DNA of 64,000 nt. Source: Psychrobacter sp. FDAARGOS_221 (GTDB lineage: Bacteria > Pseudomonadota > Gammaproteobacteria > Pseudomonadales > Moraxellaceae). Below the pieces are notes generated by a model that had not been told where the DNA came from, ran no database searches, and saw only the letters and a list, made by a program, of their open reading frames with translations. The stretch spans positions 1,612,001 through 1,676,000 of the forward strand of contig NZ_NWFK02000001.1 of the NCBI RefSeq assembly GCF_002313155.2, in the 5' to 3' direction. A program made the position numbers and the translations under genes. Each line of letters starts with the position of its first letter. Position 1 is the stretch's first letter. Of the stretch, positions 52,438-61,350 are shown piece by piece.

Positions 52438-54335
52438 ACAAGCTATTTACCTTCTTCGAAAACCGCCTGCCCGCCTTTCCGGACAATAAGATTCCTTTGC
52501 CCAAAGACGGCTTATTTAAGTTCTTATGGGCCTGTACTTATGGTCTGCGCGGCTGGCTGCTGCTGTTTATGATCCTCACCGCTGGTGTCGGGGTGTATGA
52601 AGCCATGCTGTTTGCTTGGATTGGTGAAGTGGTCGACTGGCTAGGCATGTATACCCCGCAAACGCTATGGGCTGAAAAAAGTAGCTCGATTAAGTGGATG
52701 GCAGCGGTGCTGTTTTTGAGTCCTTTTTGGGTCGGTCTCGGTGCCTTAGTCCACTTTCAGGTGATTCAGGGTGTATTCCCGATGCAAATGCGATGGCGCT
52801 TTCATAAGCGTATGCTTGGCCAGTCGATGCAGTTTTATCAAAATGAATTCTCAGGTCGAGTCTCTGCCAAAGTGATGCAAACCGCGCTCGCCGTCCGTGA
52901 TACGGTTACCACAGTGGTAGATATGATGGTCTATGTGGTGGTGTACTTTGTCACCAGTGGCATCATCTTATTTAAGCTCGACCGCTTGCTGCTGATTCCT
53001 TTTGCGCTGTGGTTACTTCTGTTTGGCCTGACCCTGTGGTACTTTTTGCCCAAGCTGAAGCACACCGCCAGCATACAAGCAGATGCCAGAGCATTAATGA
53101 CCGGACGTATTACCGATGCTTATGCCAATATCATGACGGTTAAACTGTTTAGCCATTCACGCCGTGAATTGGGCTATGCCAAGACCGCCATGCAACAGTT
53201 CTTACAGACGGTACACGGCCAAATGCGCTGGGTGACCGCGTTAGAATTCGTCAACCATGTGATTAGTGTCACCTTAATTGGTAGCACTGCAGGCATTGGA
53301 TTGTATCTATGGCAAAGAGGTGATGTCGGGGTTGGTGCCATTGCTGCCGCCACTGCGATGGCACTGCGCCTAAATGGCTTAACCCACTGGATTATGTGGC
53401 AAATGGCCAGTTTGTTTGAAAGCATTGGTACCGTTCAAGATGGTATCCATACTTTGGCAGCGCCGCAAAGTATCGTTAATAAGCCTGATGCCTCTGAAAT
53501 GAAGGTTAATGAAGGCCGTATCCAGTTTGAGCATGTCGACTTTGGTTATGAAGGTCATGACCCAAGCGCAGAAGCTGGGCAAAAGTCTGAGCTACCACCT
53601 GGGTCACATAATAAAAACTACATCAAGCTGCTCGATGACTTCAACCTAGACATCAAGCCAGGCGAAAAAGTCGGTCTCGTCGGACGCTCCGGCGCCGGAA
53701 AGTCAACCTTAGTCAACTTACTTCTGCGCTTTTATGATGTCGATGCGGGTCAAATCAGTATTGACGGCCAAGCCGTTGATGCGGTGACTCAAGAAAGCTT
53801 ACGTCAACAAATCGGCATGGTGACTCAAGATACCTCCTTGCTACACCGCACGGTACGCGAAAATATCGCCTATGGTCGCCCGACTGCTAGCGATGCCGAG
53901 ATTATTGCCGCTTGTAAAAAGGCGCAGGCTTGGGAGTTTATTCAAGAGTTAAACGATGCCAAAGGCAATACCGGACTAGACACACAAGTCGGTGAGCGTG
54001 GGGTGAAGCTCTCTGGCGGTCAACGTCAGCGTATTGCTATTGCCCGAGTGATGCTCAAAAACGCCCCTATTTTGCTTCTTGATGAGGCGACCAGTGCGTT
54101 AGACTCCGAAGTTGAGCATGCCATTACTCAAAGCTTGCATGCCATGATGGAAGGCAAAACCGTGATTGCCATTGCTCACCGTTTATCTACTATTGCAGAG
54201 CTGGATCGCTTAGTGGTTATGGACCGAGGCCAGATTATCGAGCAAGGCAGCCATGAAGAGCTGCTAGCCAAAAATGGAGTATATGCGGGTCTTTGGCAAC
54301 GTCAAAGCGGCGGTTTTTTGGGCGAAGATGAGTAA
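52434..54335 (+). CDS. ABC exporter (fused permease and ATPase)
   Basis: Half-size ABC exporter, 633 aa, probably a homodimer. The N-terminal 330 residues have about six helices. The nucleotide domain starts near 360 and contains Walker A VGLVGRSGAGKSTLVNLL, the Q loop IGMVTQDTSLL, the signature KLSGGQRQRIAIARVML, Walker B LLLDEATSALDSE, and the H loop IAIAHRLST. The extra segment EGHDPSAEAGQKSELPPGS in the middle of the first ATPase strand is an insertion. The type is like lipid A/multidrug exporters; the cargo is unknown. Confidence 0.92.
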   Translation: MNKLFTFFENRLPAFPDNKIPLPKDGLFKFLWACTYGLRGWLLLFMILTAGVGVYEAMLFAWIGEVVDWLGMYTPQTLWAEKSSSIKWMAAVLFLSPFWVGLGALVHFQVIQGVFPMQMRWRFHKRMLGQSMQFYQNEFSGRVSAKVMQTALAVRDTVTTVVDMMVYVVVYFVTSGIILFKLDRLLLIPFALWLLLFGLTLWYFLPKLKHTASIQADARALMTGRITDAYANIMTVKLFSHSRRELGYAKTAMQQFLQTVHGQMRWVTALEFVNHVISVTLIGSTAGIGLYLWQRGDVGVGAIAAATAMALRLNGLTHWIMWQMASLFESIGTVQDGIHTLAAPQSIVNKPDASEMKVNEGRIQFEHVDFGYEGHDPSAEAGQKSELPPGSHNKNYIKLLDDFNLDIKPGEKVGLVGRSGAGKSTLVNLLLRFYDVDAGQISIDGQAVDAVTQESLRQQIGMVTQDTSLLHRTVRENIAYGRPTASDAEIIAACKKAQAWEFIQELNDAKGNTGLDTQVGERGVKLSGGQRQRIAIARVMLKNAPILLLDEATSALDSEVEHAITQSLHAMMEGKTVIAIAHRLSTIAELDRLVVMDRGQIIEQGSHEELLAKNGVYAGLWQRQSGGFLGEDE

Positions 54336-54411
54336 TAAAATCGTAACTGACTACTCTGCCCTTTAGTGTGTACAGTCGGGTTATTATTTTAATTTTTTAG
54401 CCAACCGTGGC

Positions 54412-54420
54412 TGCTATAAT
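54412..54420 (+). promoter_or_regulatory. Extended -10 promoter before the alpha/beta hydrolase gene
   Basis: TGCTATAAT at 54412-54420, 32 bp before the ATG at 54453, same element as at gltX. Confidence 0.55.
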
Positions 54421-54452
54421 AAAACCATGATCAACAAATTGGGATAGCAATC

Positions 54453-55400
54453 ATGGACGTATTAGAGCAGCGCATCACGTTGGCAGGCAAGCAGGCCCGC
54501 ACCTATCATTTTAATCGCGATCAGCAGGGTAATAACAACCTCATTAACGCTGCTGAAAATAGCGATCAGCCAAGCAATCCACCTAGCCCGGCAGCGACCA
54601 AACAAAGCTTACATTTTTATGGTGGCAATGGCTTTCCTGTCGGTGTCTATCAGCCGCTGCTTACTAAACTGAGCGAGCAATTTGAGGTGTCTAGCCTAGC
54701 CATGCGTGGCTACTGGTATGACCTGCCCACTGATAAGGTGCTGACCCGTGAGCAAGATGCTGAGTTGTTGATTGACTACTTAGAGAAGACTCAAGACCGC
54801 CCTGTCATTGGGGTTGGTCACTCACAAGGCGCAACCGCCACCGCAATGGCCGCCGCCAAACGTCCTGACTTATTCTCAGCGCTATACTTAATAGACCCAG
54901 TGACCTTTACCAAGCCACAAGCCCTGCTATATAGCCGCTTACCGCGCCGCTTTATGCTGACTCAAGAGCCGTTCAAAAGCACCAAGCAAAAGCCAAGCCA
55001 TTGGGCCAGTATTGATGCCTATTATCAACACTTACGCCAGCGTCCCGCTTATCGCCGCATCAGTGACGACAACCTGTATATTTTTGCTAAAAACAGTTTG
55101 GTTGAGACAGACACAGGCTATCAGTTACTATTTCAGCCTCAGTACGAGCTGGCCAGCTACTTTGGCACTCCCTATGTCACGCCGGCATTGAAAAAGCTCA
55201 GTAAAAAGACACTGCCCTATTATCTAATTTTAGCCAAGCCTTCGGTGTTTAATAGTGAAAAAGTGCGTCAAAGCTGGCAACGTGTGGTCCCCTCCGAGCG
55301 CATTATAACCCTGTCTGAATATGGACATTTACTGCCCATGGAAGCACCAGAGCGGTGTGCAGAGATTATTGATATTCTCAACAGACTGCACACCACCTAA
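54453..55400 (+). CDS. Alpha/beta hydrolase
   Basis: Cytoplasmic serine hydrolase-fold protein, 315 aa. The nucleophile elbow is GVGHSQGATATAMA (Ser near 129), the acid is probably in ALYLIDPVT or a later strand, and the His is in SEYGHLLPMEAPE. An Asn/Ser-rich insert at residues 25-50 precedes the core. Cap helices (about 160-260) are basic and Tyr-rich. No signal peptide. The substrate is unknown; esterase or lyase types are possible. Confidence 0.87.
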   Translation: MDVLEQRITLAGKQARTYHFNRDQQGNNNLINAAENSDQPSNPPSPAATKQSLHFYGGNGFPVGVYQPLLTKLSEQFEVSSLAMRGYWYDLPTDKVLTREQDAELLIDYLEKTQDRPVIGVGHSQGATATAMAAAKRPDLFSALYLIDPVTFTKPQALLYSRLPRRFMLTQEPFKSTKQKPSHWASIDAYYQHLRQRPAYRRISDDNLYIFAKNSLVETDTGYQLLFQPQYELASYFGTPYVTPALKKLSKKTLPYYLILAKPSVFNSEKVRQSWQRVVPSERIITLSEYGHLLPMEAPERCAEIIDILNRLHTT

Positions 55401-55478
55401 GTGATTATTTAAGTTTAAGTCATTAGGTTTTTAGCGGTTAGGCTCTAAGCGATTAGGTTTGCTTAGAGTACTTGAGCG

Positions 55479-56468
55479 CTATGCCATCTCAAGCACAATT
55501 TTGCCAAAGGTATCACCCGTCTCAAGCGCTTTATGCGCCTCAGCGGTTTTGGCCAGTGGATAGCTTTGCTGGATATGCAATGTCAGCTTATTATCGGCCA
55601 ATTGCTGCAGTACCGTATCCAAATCCTGTGCATTGGGCTTGGCAATAAAGCCCTCGATGGTCAAGCTATCAGGGCCGGCTTGCTTAAGCTTATCAACCCA
55701 GATAGAAGGCAACACCACCACGCGCCCATCGTCTTTTAGCACAGACAACGCAAGCACGCCAGCATCACCACCAACCAAATCTAACAATAGATCGGCCTGT
55801 AACGCTGAGAATGCCTCATCTTTGGTGTAATCTATCCAACCTGCTAGCTTACTGGTATCGATTAAACCACCCAGTTTTTCATACTTTTCAGGGGAGCAAA
55901 TAACAGTCAGTTTGATATTTTTTTCAGTGACTAAATGCGCCAACATCTGCAGTGCTAAGTGACCGACACCACCGGCTGGCGCACTCATCACCACATGCTC
56001 ACCGGCTTTAATATCCGCAAACCGTAGCATTTGATAGGCCGTGGTACCGACACATGGCAGCGCTCCGGCCGTTTTTAAGTCGACCGACTCAGGGACTTTC
56101 GCCAACAGATCGGCATCGACTGTGTTGTACTGAGCATAGCAGCCGCCTTTGAAGTTAAGCGCTGCCACTTTATCACCAACCTTAAACTGACTGCTGTTAC
56201 TGGCAACCACCTCACCTGCCATATCAAAACCTAAGACAGCCGGCTCATTGCGGGCAAACTGATTGTTTTTAATATTTTCTGCACCCCAGCCCAAGCCTTG
56301 ACGGGTCTTGTAGTCGACTGGGTTAATACCGGCATAAGCTACTTTTACCAGTACTTGATTGTCTGCCAGCTCAGGGACGGCCACATCCTTTTGATAATGT
56401 AAGACATCAGTCTCACCAAACTCGGTAATGGTAATCGCTGATTGGGTTTGCGGATAAGTTGAAGACAT
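55479..56468 (-). CDS. Zinc-independent MDR oxidoreductase (quinone reductase-like)
   Basis: Medium-chain dehydrogenase/reductase of 329 aa, quinone-oxidoreductase branch: GETDVLHYQKDVAVPELADNQVLVKVAYAGINPVDYKTRQG, LGFDMAGEVV, GTTAYQMLRFADIKAGEHVVMSAPAGGVGHLALQML (nucleotide loop), and the ending TGDTFGKIVLEMA. Zinc ligand cysteines of classical alcohol dehydrogenases are lacking. NADPH is the likely cofactor. Solo gene with AAGGAG before ATG 56468. Confidence 0.9.
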   Translation of the reverse strand: MSSTYPQTQSAITITEFGETDVLHYQKDVAVPELADNQVLVKVAYAGINPVDYKTRQGLGWGAENIKNNQFARNEPAVLGFDMAGEVVASNSSQFKVGDKVAALNFKGGCYAQYNTVDADLLAKVPESVDLKTAGALPCVGTTAYQMLRFADIKAGEHVVMSAPAGGVGHLALQMLAHLVTEKNIKLTVICSPEKYEKLGGLIDTSKLAGWIDYTKDEAFSALQADLLLDLVGGDAGVLALSVLKDDGRVVVLPSIWVDKLKQAGPDSLTIEGFIAKPNAQDLDTVLQQLADNKLTLHIQQSYPLAKTAEAHKALETGDTFGKIVLEMA

Positions 56469-56593
56469 TACATGCTCCTTGTCTGATTGTTTTATCGTCT
56501 AGCGTTTGTCACTCGCTTATTATTGTACAACCCATAGCTTATCTATTTAATGCAGCAAACGCCACTCTCCACCTCTATTAGTATCACCCAATA

Positions 56594-56632
56594 AAAAAGC
56601 TGGGCACTTATTTCAGTGACCCAGCTTTTTTA
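56594..56632 (-). terminator. Terminator after the beta-helix protein gene
   Basis: Stem AAAAAGCTGGG/CCCAGCTTTTT with a loop holding a short CACT/AGTG pair, and T/A runs both sides; reads on - from the 56762 stop. Confidence 0.85.
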
Positions 56633-56761
56633 TTTTATAAGAGCCGGATGTATAACAGATAAAACTCTATCCTGCGCTTCTGTTAACGCTTAATCTCTAA
56701 ACACTTAACATCCACGATACGTTATATCCTTTCTTTTATTCTCTTATTATCAAGGCTCAGA

Positions 56762-58060
56762 TTATTTTAAAGAATCGGGCACTTGTGCACCGTCTTCAAT
56801 ATCTAAGCGCTGACTACCCTCGCCTTTGGCAACGATGTCACCGCCAACTTGCATGGCATGAATGATGCCGCCTTTGTTGACTTCTAAGGTGCTCAGCGCA
56901 TCGCCTTGAGTTTCTAGGTTACCGCCAATCGTGATTTGCTCAGCTTCACCGCCTTCTTTCACCGATAAGCCAATCGCTTTTAAAGTCGATAACACGCCTT
57001 TCACTAGTGACTGACCTTCACCGCCATGGGTGATGACATCGCCATGCACCGTTAGTTTGCCAATCTTACGGCTTAACTGAATTCCAATTGAGCCGTCACC
57101 AAAGGTTTCGATGCTGCCAAATTCGATGTTATCCACTGTACCATCATACTGATTGTAGCCTCGTGCGCCTAAGCCGTAAGTTTTGACATCGCCTTTGACC
57201 ACAAAATTACCGACGGTACCGAAGTTAACAAAACCAATACCACTAGGGCCATAAGAAATGACGTCTTTTTCTGACAGCCAGTTTTCGACATGACCCCAAG
57301 TATCTAGCACCATATCGCTGACGCCATAAGTGACGATGGTCTCATGATGAGTTAACTGTTTCACGGTTGCGCCATAGACGATAAAGATAGCGGCAGTAAT
57401 GATGTCTGGCACACCAAACGGCAACTTACCATTCGAATACACTGCGCCGGTGGTAATGCGATCAGCAACAACGGTACCGCCTTTATCGCCAAAGCCTGAT
57501 ACAAATAAGCCTGAACCTAATACAGGCGCGTTTTTGCGACCGATGGTGATGTTGTCGATGGTCAGGTCGATACGGCTGTCGTCTTCACTGTTGAAGTTAT
57601 ATACGGTTAATGCGCCCTGCCAGACATTGACACCATATTTTTGTGGTTGCTCAGGATAGCGACGCGCGTCACAGGCAATAATATCTAAGTCTTTGATGCT
57701 GACTTTGGCAGACTTAGTCCCTGGACGAGTAATGAATGAGAACTGACCAATTAGGCGTAAGTTTTCAAACTCAAAATGCCCCAAATCCTGCGCTTGCAAG
57801 ATGTTATACACCGCACGGTGACTAGGGTCTGTTTGAATATTTAAGTTTTTAATCTGATTGTTTTTAGTTAAGCCAACCCCATCGGTATTTGAAAAAGATA
57901 AGGTTGGATATTCGCCATTTTCTTGCGCTTCACCGCGGATGGTAACCTCTGGTGCTAAGGTAATTGAGCTGCTCACTAAAATACTGCGGCCGATGACCAA
58001 CTCTTTGTCACCTTGTAATAAAGCGCTTACTAAGTCGTTATAGGTTGTGATAATGCTCAT
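56762..58060 (-). CDS. Predicted right-handed beta-helix protein
   Basis: A 432-aa protein without a signal peptide. The sequence is made of short valine/isoleucine/glycine-rich turns, e.g. LGHFEFENLRLIGQF, GGTVVADRITTGAVY, VKGDVKTYGLGARGYN and KLTVHGDVITHGGEG, with asparagine and glycine in the turns, which is typical of a right-handed beta-helix (pectin-lyase-like). About a dozen coils can be counted. No catalytic motif stands out. It may bind polysaccharide or act as an intracellular scaffold; homologues with this form are annotated as hypothetical, as I recall. Ribosome site AAGGAT. Function unknown. Confidence 0.78.
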   Translation of the reverse strand: MSIITTYNDLVSALLQGDKELVIGRSILVSSSITLAPEVTIRGEAQENGEYPTLSFSNTDGVGLTKNNQIKNLNIQTDPSHRAVYNILQAQDLGHFEFENLRLIGQFSFITRPGTKSAKVSIKDLDIIACDARRYPEQPQKYGVNVWQGALTVYNFNSEDDSRIDLTIDNITIGRKNAPVLGSGLFVSGFGDKGGTVVADRITTGAVYSNGKLPFGVPDIITAAIFIVYGATVKQLTHHETIVTYGVSDMVLDTWGHVENWLSEKDVISYGPSGIGFVNFGTVGNFVVKGDVKTYGLGARGYNQYDGTVDNIEFGSIETFGDGSIGIQLSRKIGKLTVHGDVITHGGEGQSLVKGVLSTLKAIGLSVKEGGEAEQITIGGNLETQGDALSTLEVNKGGIIHAMQVGGDIVAKGEGSQRLDIEDGAQVPDSLK

Positions 58061-58424
58061 TGTTATTATCCTTTTTTGACTGATTAATCATTCATTGTTC
58101 AATCAGTGGTGATGAGAGATTATGAAACACTTATGCGCTGCGCTTGTTTTGTTTTTAAAATAGCTGATAGCTGTTATAGCTGATGGCTCTTTAAGAGAGC
58201 TGATAGCGTTTTAATATAGCTGACAATTAAGATAGCTGTTTTGGTTGTCTATTTTTGCAAAAAAATGTGGCAGTTTTATGAACTTTTTATTAACTAATAT
58301 TAAGCTTTTACACATAATGAGAGTCGTATTGGTATAAAACGTCAGGTATAAAACAATAAGCATAAAAAAAAGACCATCGCTTTACACGATGGTCTTTTTG
58401 ATTATTCATTTAATAAAGATAATA
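58061..58424. other. Spacer upstream of the beta-helix gene
   Basis: 364 bp. From 58158 to 58235 there are six copies of AGCTG(A/T) at irregular spacing. The right end holds a terminator (58367-58399) for the metallo-hydrolase gene. Confidence 0.5.
58367..58399 (-). terminator. Terminator after the MBL-fold gene
   Basis: Stem AAAAAGACCATCG/CGATGGTCTTTTT with a 7-base loop; T run on the - strand. Located 26 bp after the stop codon at 58425. Confidence 0.9.
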
Positions 58425-59378
58425 TTACCAAGCGCCACGGCGATGGTTTAGAACCCAGCGATGCATACCCAGCACGTTTAAGGTTTTCATATTACTAAAG
58501 TTAGTCCACTCTTGTACTTCTGGACTAAACTTCACATTGCGATATAACTGGTCCCAAGTTTGACCTTGGCGAGTTAAATCAAGCACTTGCTGATGCAAGT
58601 CAACCATATATTCACGTAACGCTGCTTGCTCTGCCTTAGTGGCCGGCGTGTAGTGACCGATATCAATAATATCGACGTCTTGTTCAATAACCCAATCTAG
58701 CGTCTCAATCCAACCTGGATAATAAAAATCTAAAAAGTCATTGTATGGCATGGTTTTGTTCTGACACACATCGGTACATTGCAGTGCCTTTTGGCGTGGG
58801 AACAATACCATAGTCATGCTGTCTGAATGGCTAGGCTCTACACGATGCAACTCGACCGTTTCACCACCTAAGGTAATGGTCATGTCTTCATCAAACACTC
58901 TATCTGGTACGGCGTACGGTAGTTTTTCACCGATGATAGGCTCAATAGCGCGCTTATTAGCAACGACGATAGCGCCTTGCTTTTGGAACACTTGGCTGCC
59001 GGCCATATGATCGGCATGAGCATGAGTCAAGACGTTATAAACCACGGGCACATTAAAGCGCTTTTCGATCTCAGCACTCAACCACTCTGCGGCGCAAGTT
59101 GCCCCGCCATCGACCACTAAAGCACCTTCATCAGTAATCATAACGATACCACTGTGTACCGCTAAACCTTTACCATTGGTATGACGATATAAATTGTCTT
59201 TTAAATGTACCAAGGTTGGGGCGGCATCATCACACATACCTTGCGTGAAGTCAGACACGACAGCTCTAGGACCAATTTTGGATTTATCAACACTCACACC
59301 TGTGTCAGAAGCGGCTGAGGCGAACATGGATAGTGCCAGTCCTGCAGCGGCGACGACAGATTTTTGAAGAAAGCTCAT
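58425..59378 (-). CDS. Secreted MBL-fold metallo-hydrolase
   Basis: Periplasmic metallo-beta-lactamase-fold hydrolase of 317 aa. A signal peptide (residues 1-22, MSFLQKSVVAAAGLALSMFASA) is clear. Zinc motif: VLTHAHADHMAG (HxHxDH), then HRVEPSHSDSMTMVLF and, near the C-terminus, DIGHYTPAT. The group includes quinoprotein-relay type proteins and lactonases; no typical lactamase active site can be claimed. It is divergent from the flavoprotein gene at 59896, both exported, so a shared pathway is possible. No pqq or quinoprotein gene is nearby. Confidence 0.85.
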   Translation of the reverse strand: MSFLQKSVVAAAGLALSMFASAASDTGVSVDKSKIGPRAVVSDFTQGMCDDAAPTLVHLKDNLYRHTNGKGLAVHSGIVMITDEGALVVDGGATCAAEWLSAEIEKRFNVPVVYNVLTHAHADHMAGSQVFQKQGAIVVANKRAIEPIIGEKLPYAVPDRVFDEDMTITLGGETVELHRVEPSHSDSMTMVLFPRQKALQCTDVCQNKTMPYNDFLDFYYPGWIETLDWVIEQDVDIIDIGHYTPATKAEQAALREYMVDLHQQVLDLTRQGQTWDQLYRNVKFSPEVQEWTNFSNMKTLNVLGMHRWVLNHRRGAW

Positions 59379-59895
59379 AACACATTCCTATAATAATAAA
59401 CGTAAATGGCGAATATACTTATTAATAACGCTAATAAAAATCCAACAATAGCTGGTCTTTTATTTTTATAATTAGTGTCTATTTAATCGAAAAAATAATA
59501 ATATAAATCAGTATTTTATTAAGTACTTATAGCCTTGCGCACCAACAAGTAAATGACAGCAGCACAACCATCTGTTAAATCTGACTCATTAATACAACTA
59601 AACAGACCACTTTCAATATCATAAAGTCTTTTGCGCTCTGAGCTTTATTTCTTTATGTTAAATTTAGTAACTAATAGATTGTGATAATCACTCTATGTAA
59701 CTTATGTAAGTTTTCATTGCTAAAATTAACAATAAATGCGTTGAACTAAATTTATTATCTGTAAAACTATGTCGATAACTGCCTATTTATTTAGTTTTTA
59801 TTGCTGGGTCTATTTTTAATTTATAATATTCTAAATAATATAATATTCATTTTAATGGCCACAATAGGTATAAATACTGACTTTGAGGATATAAC
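59379..59895. other. Divergent AT-rich control region
   Basis: 517 bp between the MBL-fold and 2-hydroxyacid oxidase genes, very AT-rich (several TAATAT dyads near 59820-59860). It must hold both promoters. Ribosome site GAGGATATA precedes 59896. No gene. Confidence 0.5.
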
Positions 59896-61149
59896 ATGAG
59901 CACATCAGCATTAACCAAAAAAAGCATTTCTAGACGTAAATTACTAAGTGCCGCTGGTGTCAGTCTTGGTGCGACCACCTTGCCATTAATGAGCACTCAA
60001 GTATTTGCCGCAGCCAATGATGCCAAAAGACCGCCGGTTCCTTACCGTGCCAGTACGGCAGAGCAAAAGCTGACTGTGGTTAGTCTGGATCGTCTTGAAG
60101 TAGAAGCACGCGGTGCAATTCCAAAAGCTGGCTATGAGTTTGTCTCTGGCGCGGCTGGTGATGAGTGGACACTGCGTGAAAACCGCCGTGCCTTTAATGA
60201 CTATCGTATTGCTGCCAAACGCTTGGTTGGTTTAACCAGCAATGACATTAATATCAAAACCCGCCTATTGGGTTTAAACTTAAACTCACCGATTATGGTT
60301 GCACCAATGGGTGCCCACGCTATGGTTCATGAGCGTGCTGAGCAAGATACTGCGCGTGGTGCAGGCCTTGCCAAAACCCTGTATTGTTCATCAGGCGCTT
60401 CTAACGCAACTTTAGAAGAAATCGCGAAAGCTACCACTGGGCCAAAATGGTTCCAGCTGTACTATAACAATGATGAAGCCGTGACTCGTGCACTACTAAC
60501 CCGTGCCAAAGAGTCTGGTTATTCAGCCATTATCTTAACCGCTGATGCGTTAGGCCCAGGTCAGCCTGATGAATTTAAAGCCATGGGCAGCCCTTTCCGC
60601 CCAGACAAAAACTTTGGTAACCATGACCCTAAAAAAGGCGGTTTTGGTAACTTCTTTGATCAAAAAACATCATTAACCACCGCAGACATTCAATTCATTA
60701 AGCGTTTTACTGGTCTACCGGTTATTGTTAAAGGTGTATTGCGTGCTGATGATGCGGATAAATTCATCCGTGCAGGTGCCGATGCCATTCAAGTATCTAA
60801 CCATGGCGGTCGTCAAATCGATGGTGTGCCTGCCAGTATTACCGCGCTTCCAGCCATTGCTAAAGTAGTTAATAAACGTGTGCCTATTATCTTAGACGGC
60901 GGTATTCGTCGTGGTATCGATATCGTGCGTGCGGTGGCTATGGGTGCAGATGCGGTTGCGGTTGGTCGTCCAGTATTATATGGTCTAGCATTAGGCGGCG
61001 CGCAAGGCGTACAGTCTGTGATTGAGTTTTTAGAGCAAGATTTAAAAACTGCAATGTTATTAACTGGTGCTGCTAAACTGTCAGATCTTGACGGCAGCTA
61101 TATCGATATCGTTGGTGAAAATGAGAAATACGACACTTACAATGGCTAG
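59896..61149 (+). CDS. Tat-exported FMN-dependent 2-hydroxyacid oxidase
   Basis: Flavoprotein of the lactate oxidase/glycolate oxidase family, 417 aa. A twin-arginine signal is seen (SISRRKLLSAAGVSLGATTLP, cleavage near QVFAAA). Family features: APMGAHAMVHERAEQDTARGA, WFQLYYNNDEA, IILTADALGPGQP, VIVKGVLRADDADKFIRAGADAIQVSNHGGRQIDG with the catalytic His, and ILDGGIRRGIDIVRAVAMGADAVAVGRPVLYG. Most family members are cytoplasmic or membrane-bound, so a Tat-exported one is less usual. L-lactate or similar is a likely substrate. Its electron acceptor is unclear. Confidence 0.9.
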   Translation: MSTSALTKKSISRRKLLSAAGVSLGATTLPLMSTQVFAAANDAKRPPVPYRASTAEQKLTVVSLDRLEVEARGAIPKAGYEFVSGAAGDEWTLRENRRAFNDYRIAAKRLVGLTSNDINIKTRLLGLNLNSPIMVAPMGAHAMVHERAEQDTARGAGLAKTLYCSSGASNATLEEIAKATTGPKWFQLYYNNDEAVTRALLTRAKESGYSAIILTADALGPGQPDEFKAMGSPFRPDKNFGNHDPKKGGFGNFFDQKTSLTTADIQFIKRFTGLPVIVKGVLRADDADKFIRAGADAIQVSNHGGRQIDGVPASITALPAIAKVVNKRVPIILDGGIRRGIDIVRAVAMGADAVAVGRPVLYGLALGGAQGVQSVIEFLEQDLKTAMLLTGAAKLSDLDGSYIDIVGENEKYDTYNG

Positions 61150-61216
61150 TCGTCTCTCATCAGACCCGAGATAACCGGATAGTATCGAAAGTATTTAAAT
61201 ACAAACTATCAGAATA

Positions 61217-61248
61217 AAAAAACCGAGTGTTCAACACTCGGTTTTTTG
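61217..61248 (+). terminator. Terminator after the oxidase gene
   Basis: CCGAGTGT/ACACTCGG stem extended by A/T arms with a 3-base loop; both directions possible, and could serve mscS on the opposite strand. Confidence 0.9.
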
Positions 61249-61350
61249 TTTTTAAAACATTAGATCAGTATATCGATACTAAAACATATCTAGAGGACTA
61301 AACTGACAGAGCGTCAGATTAATACACTCGAGTACGTTTAAACCCCATCC

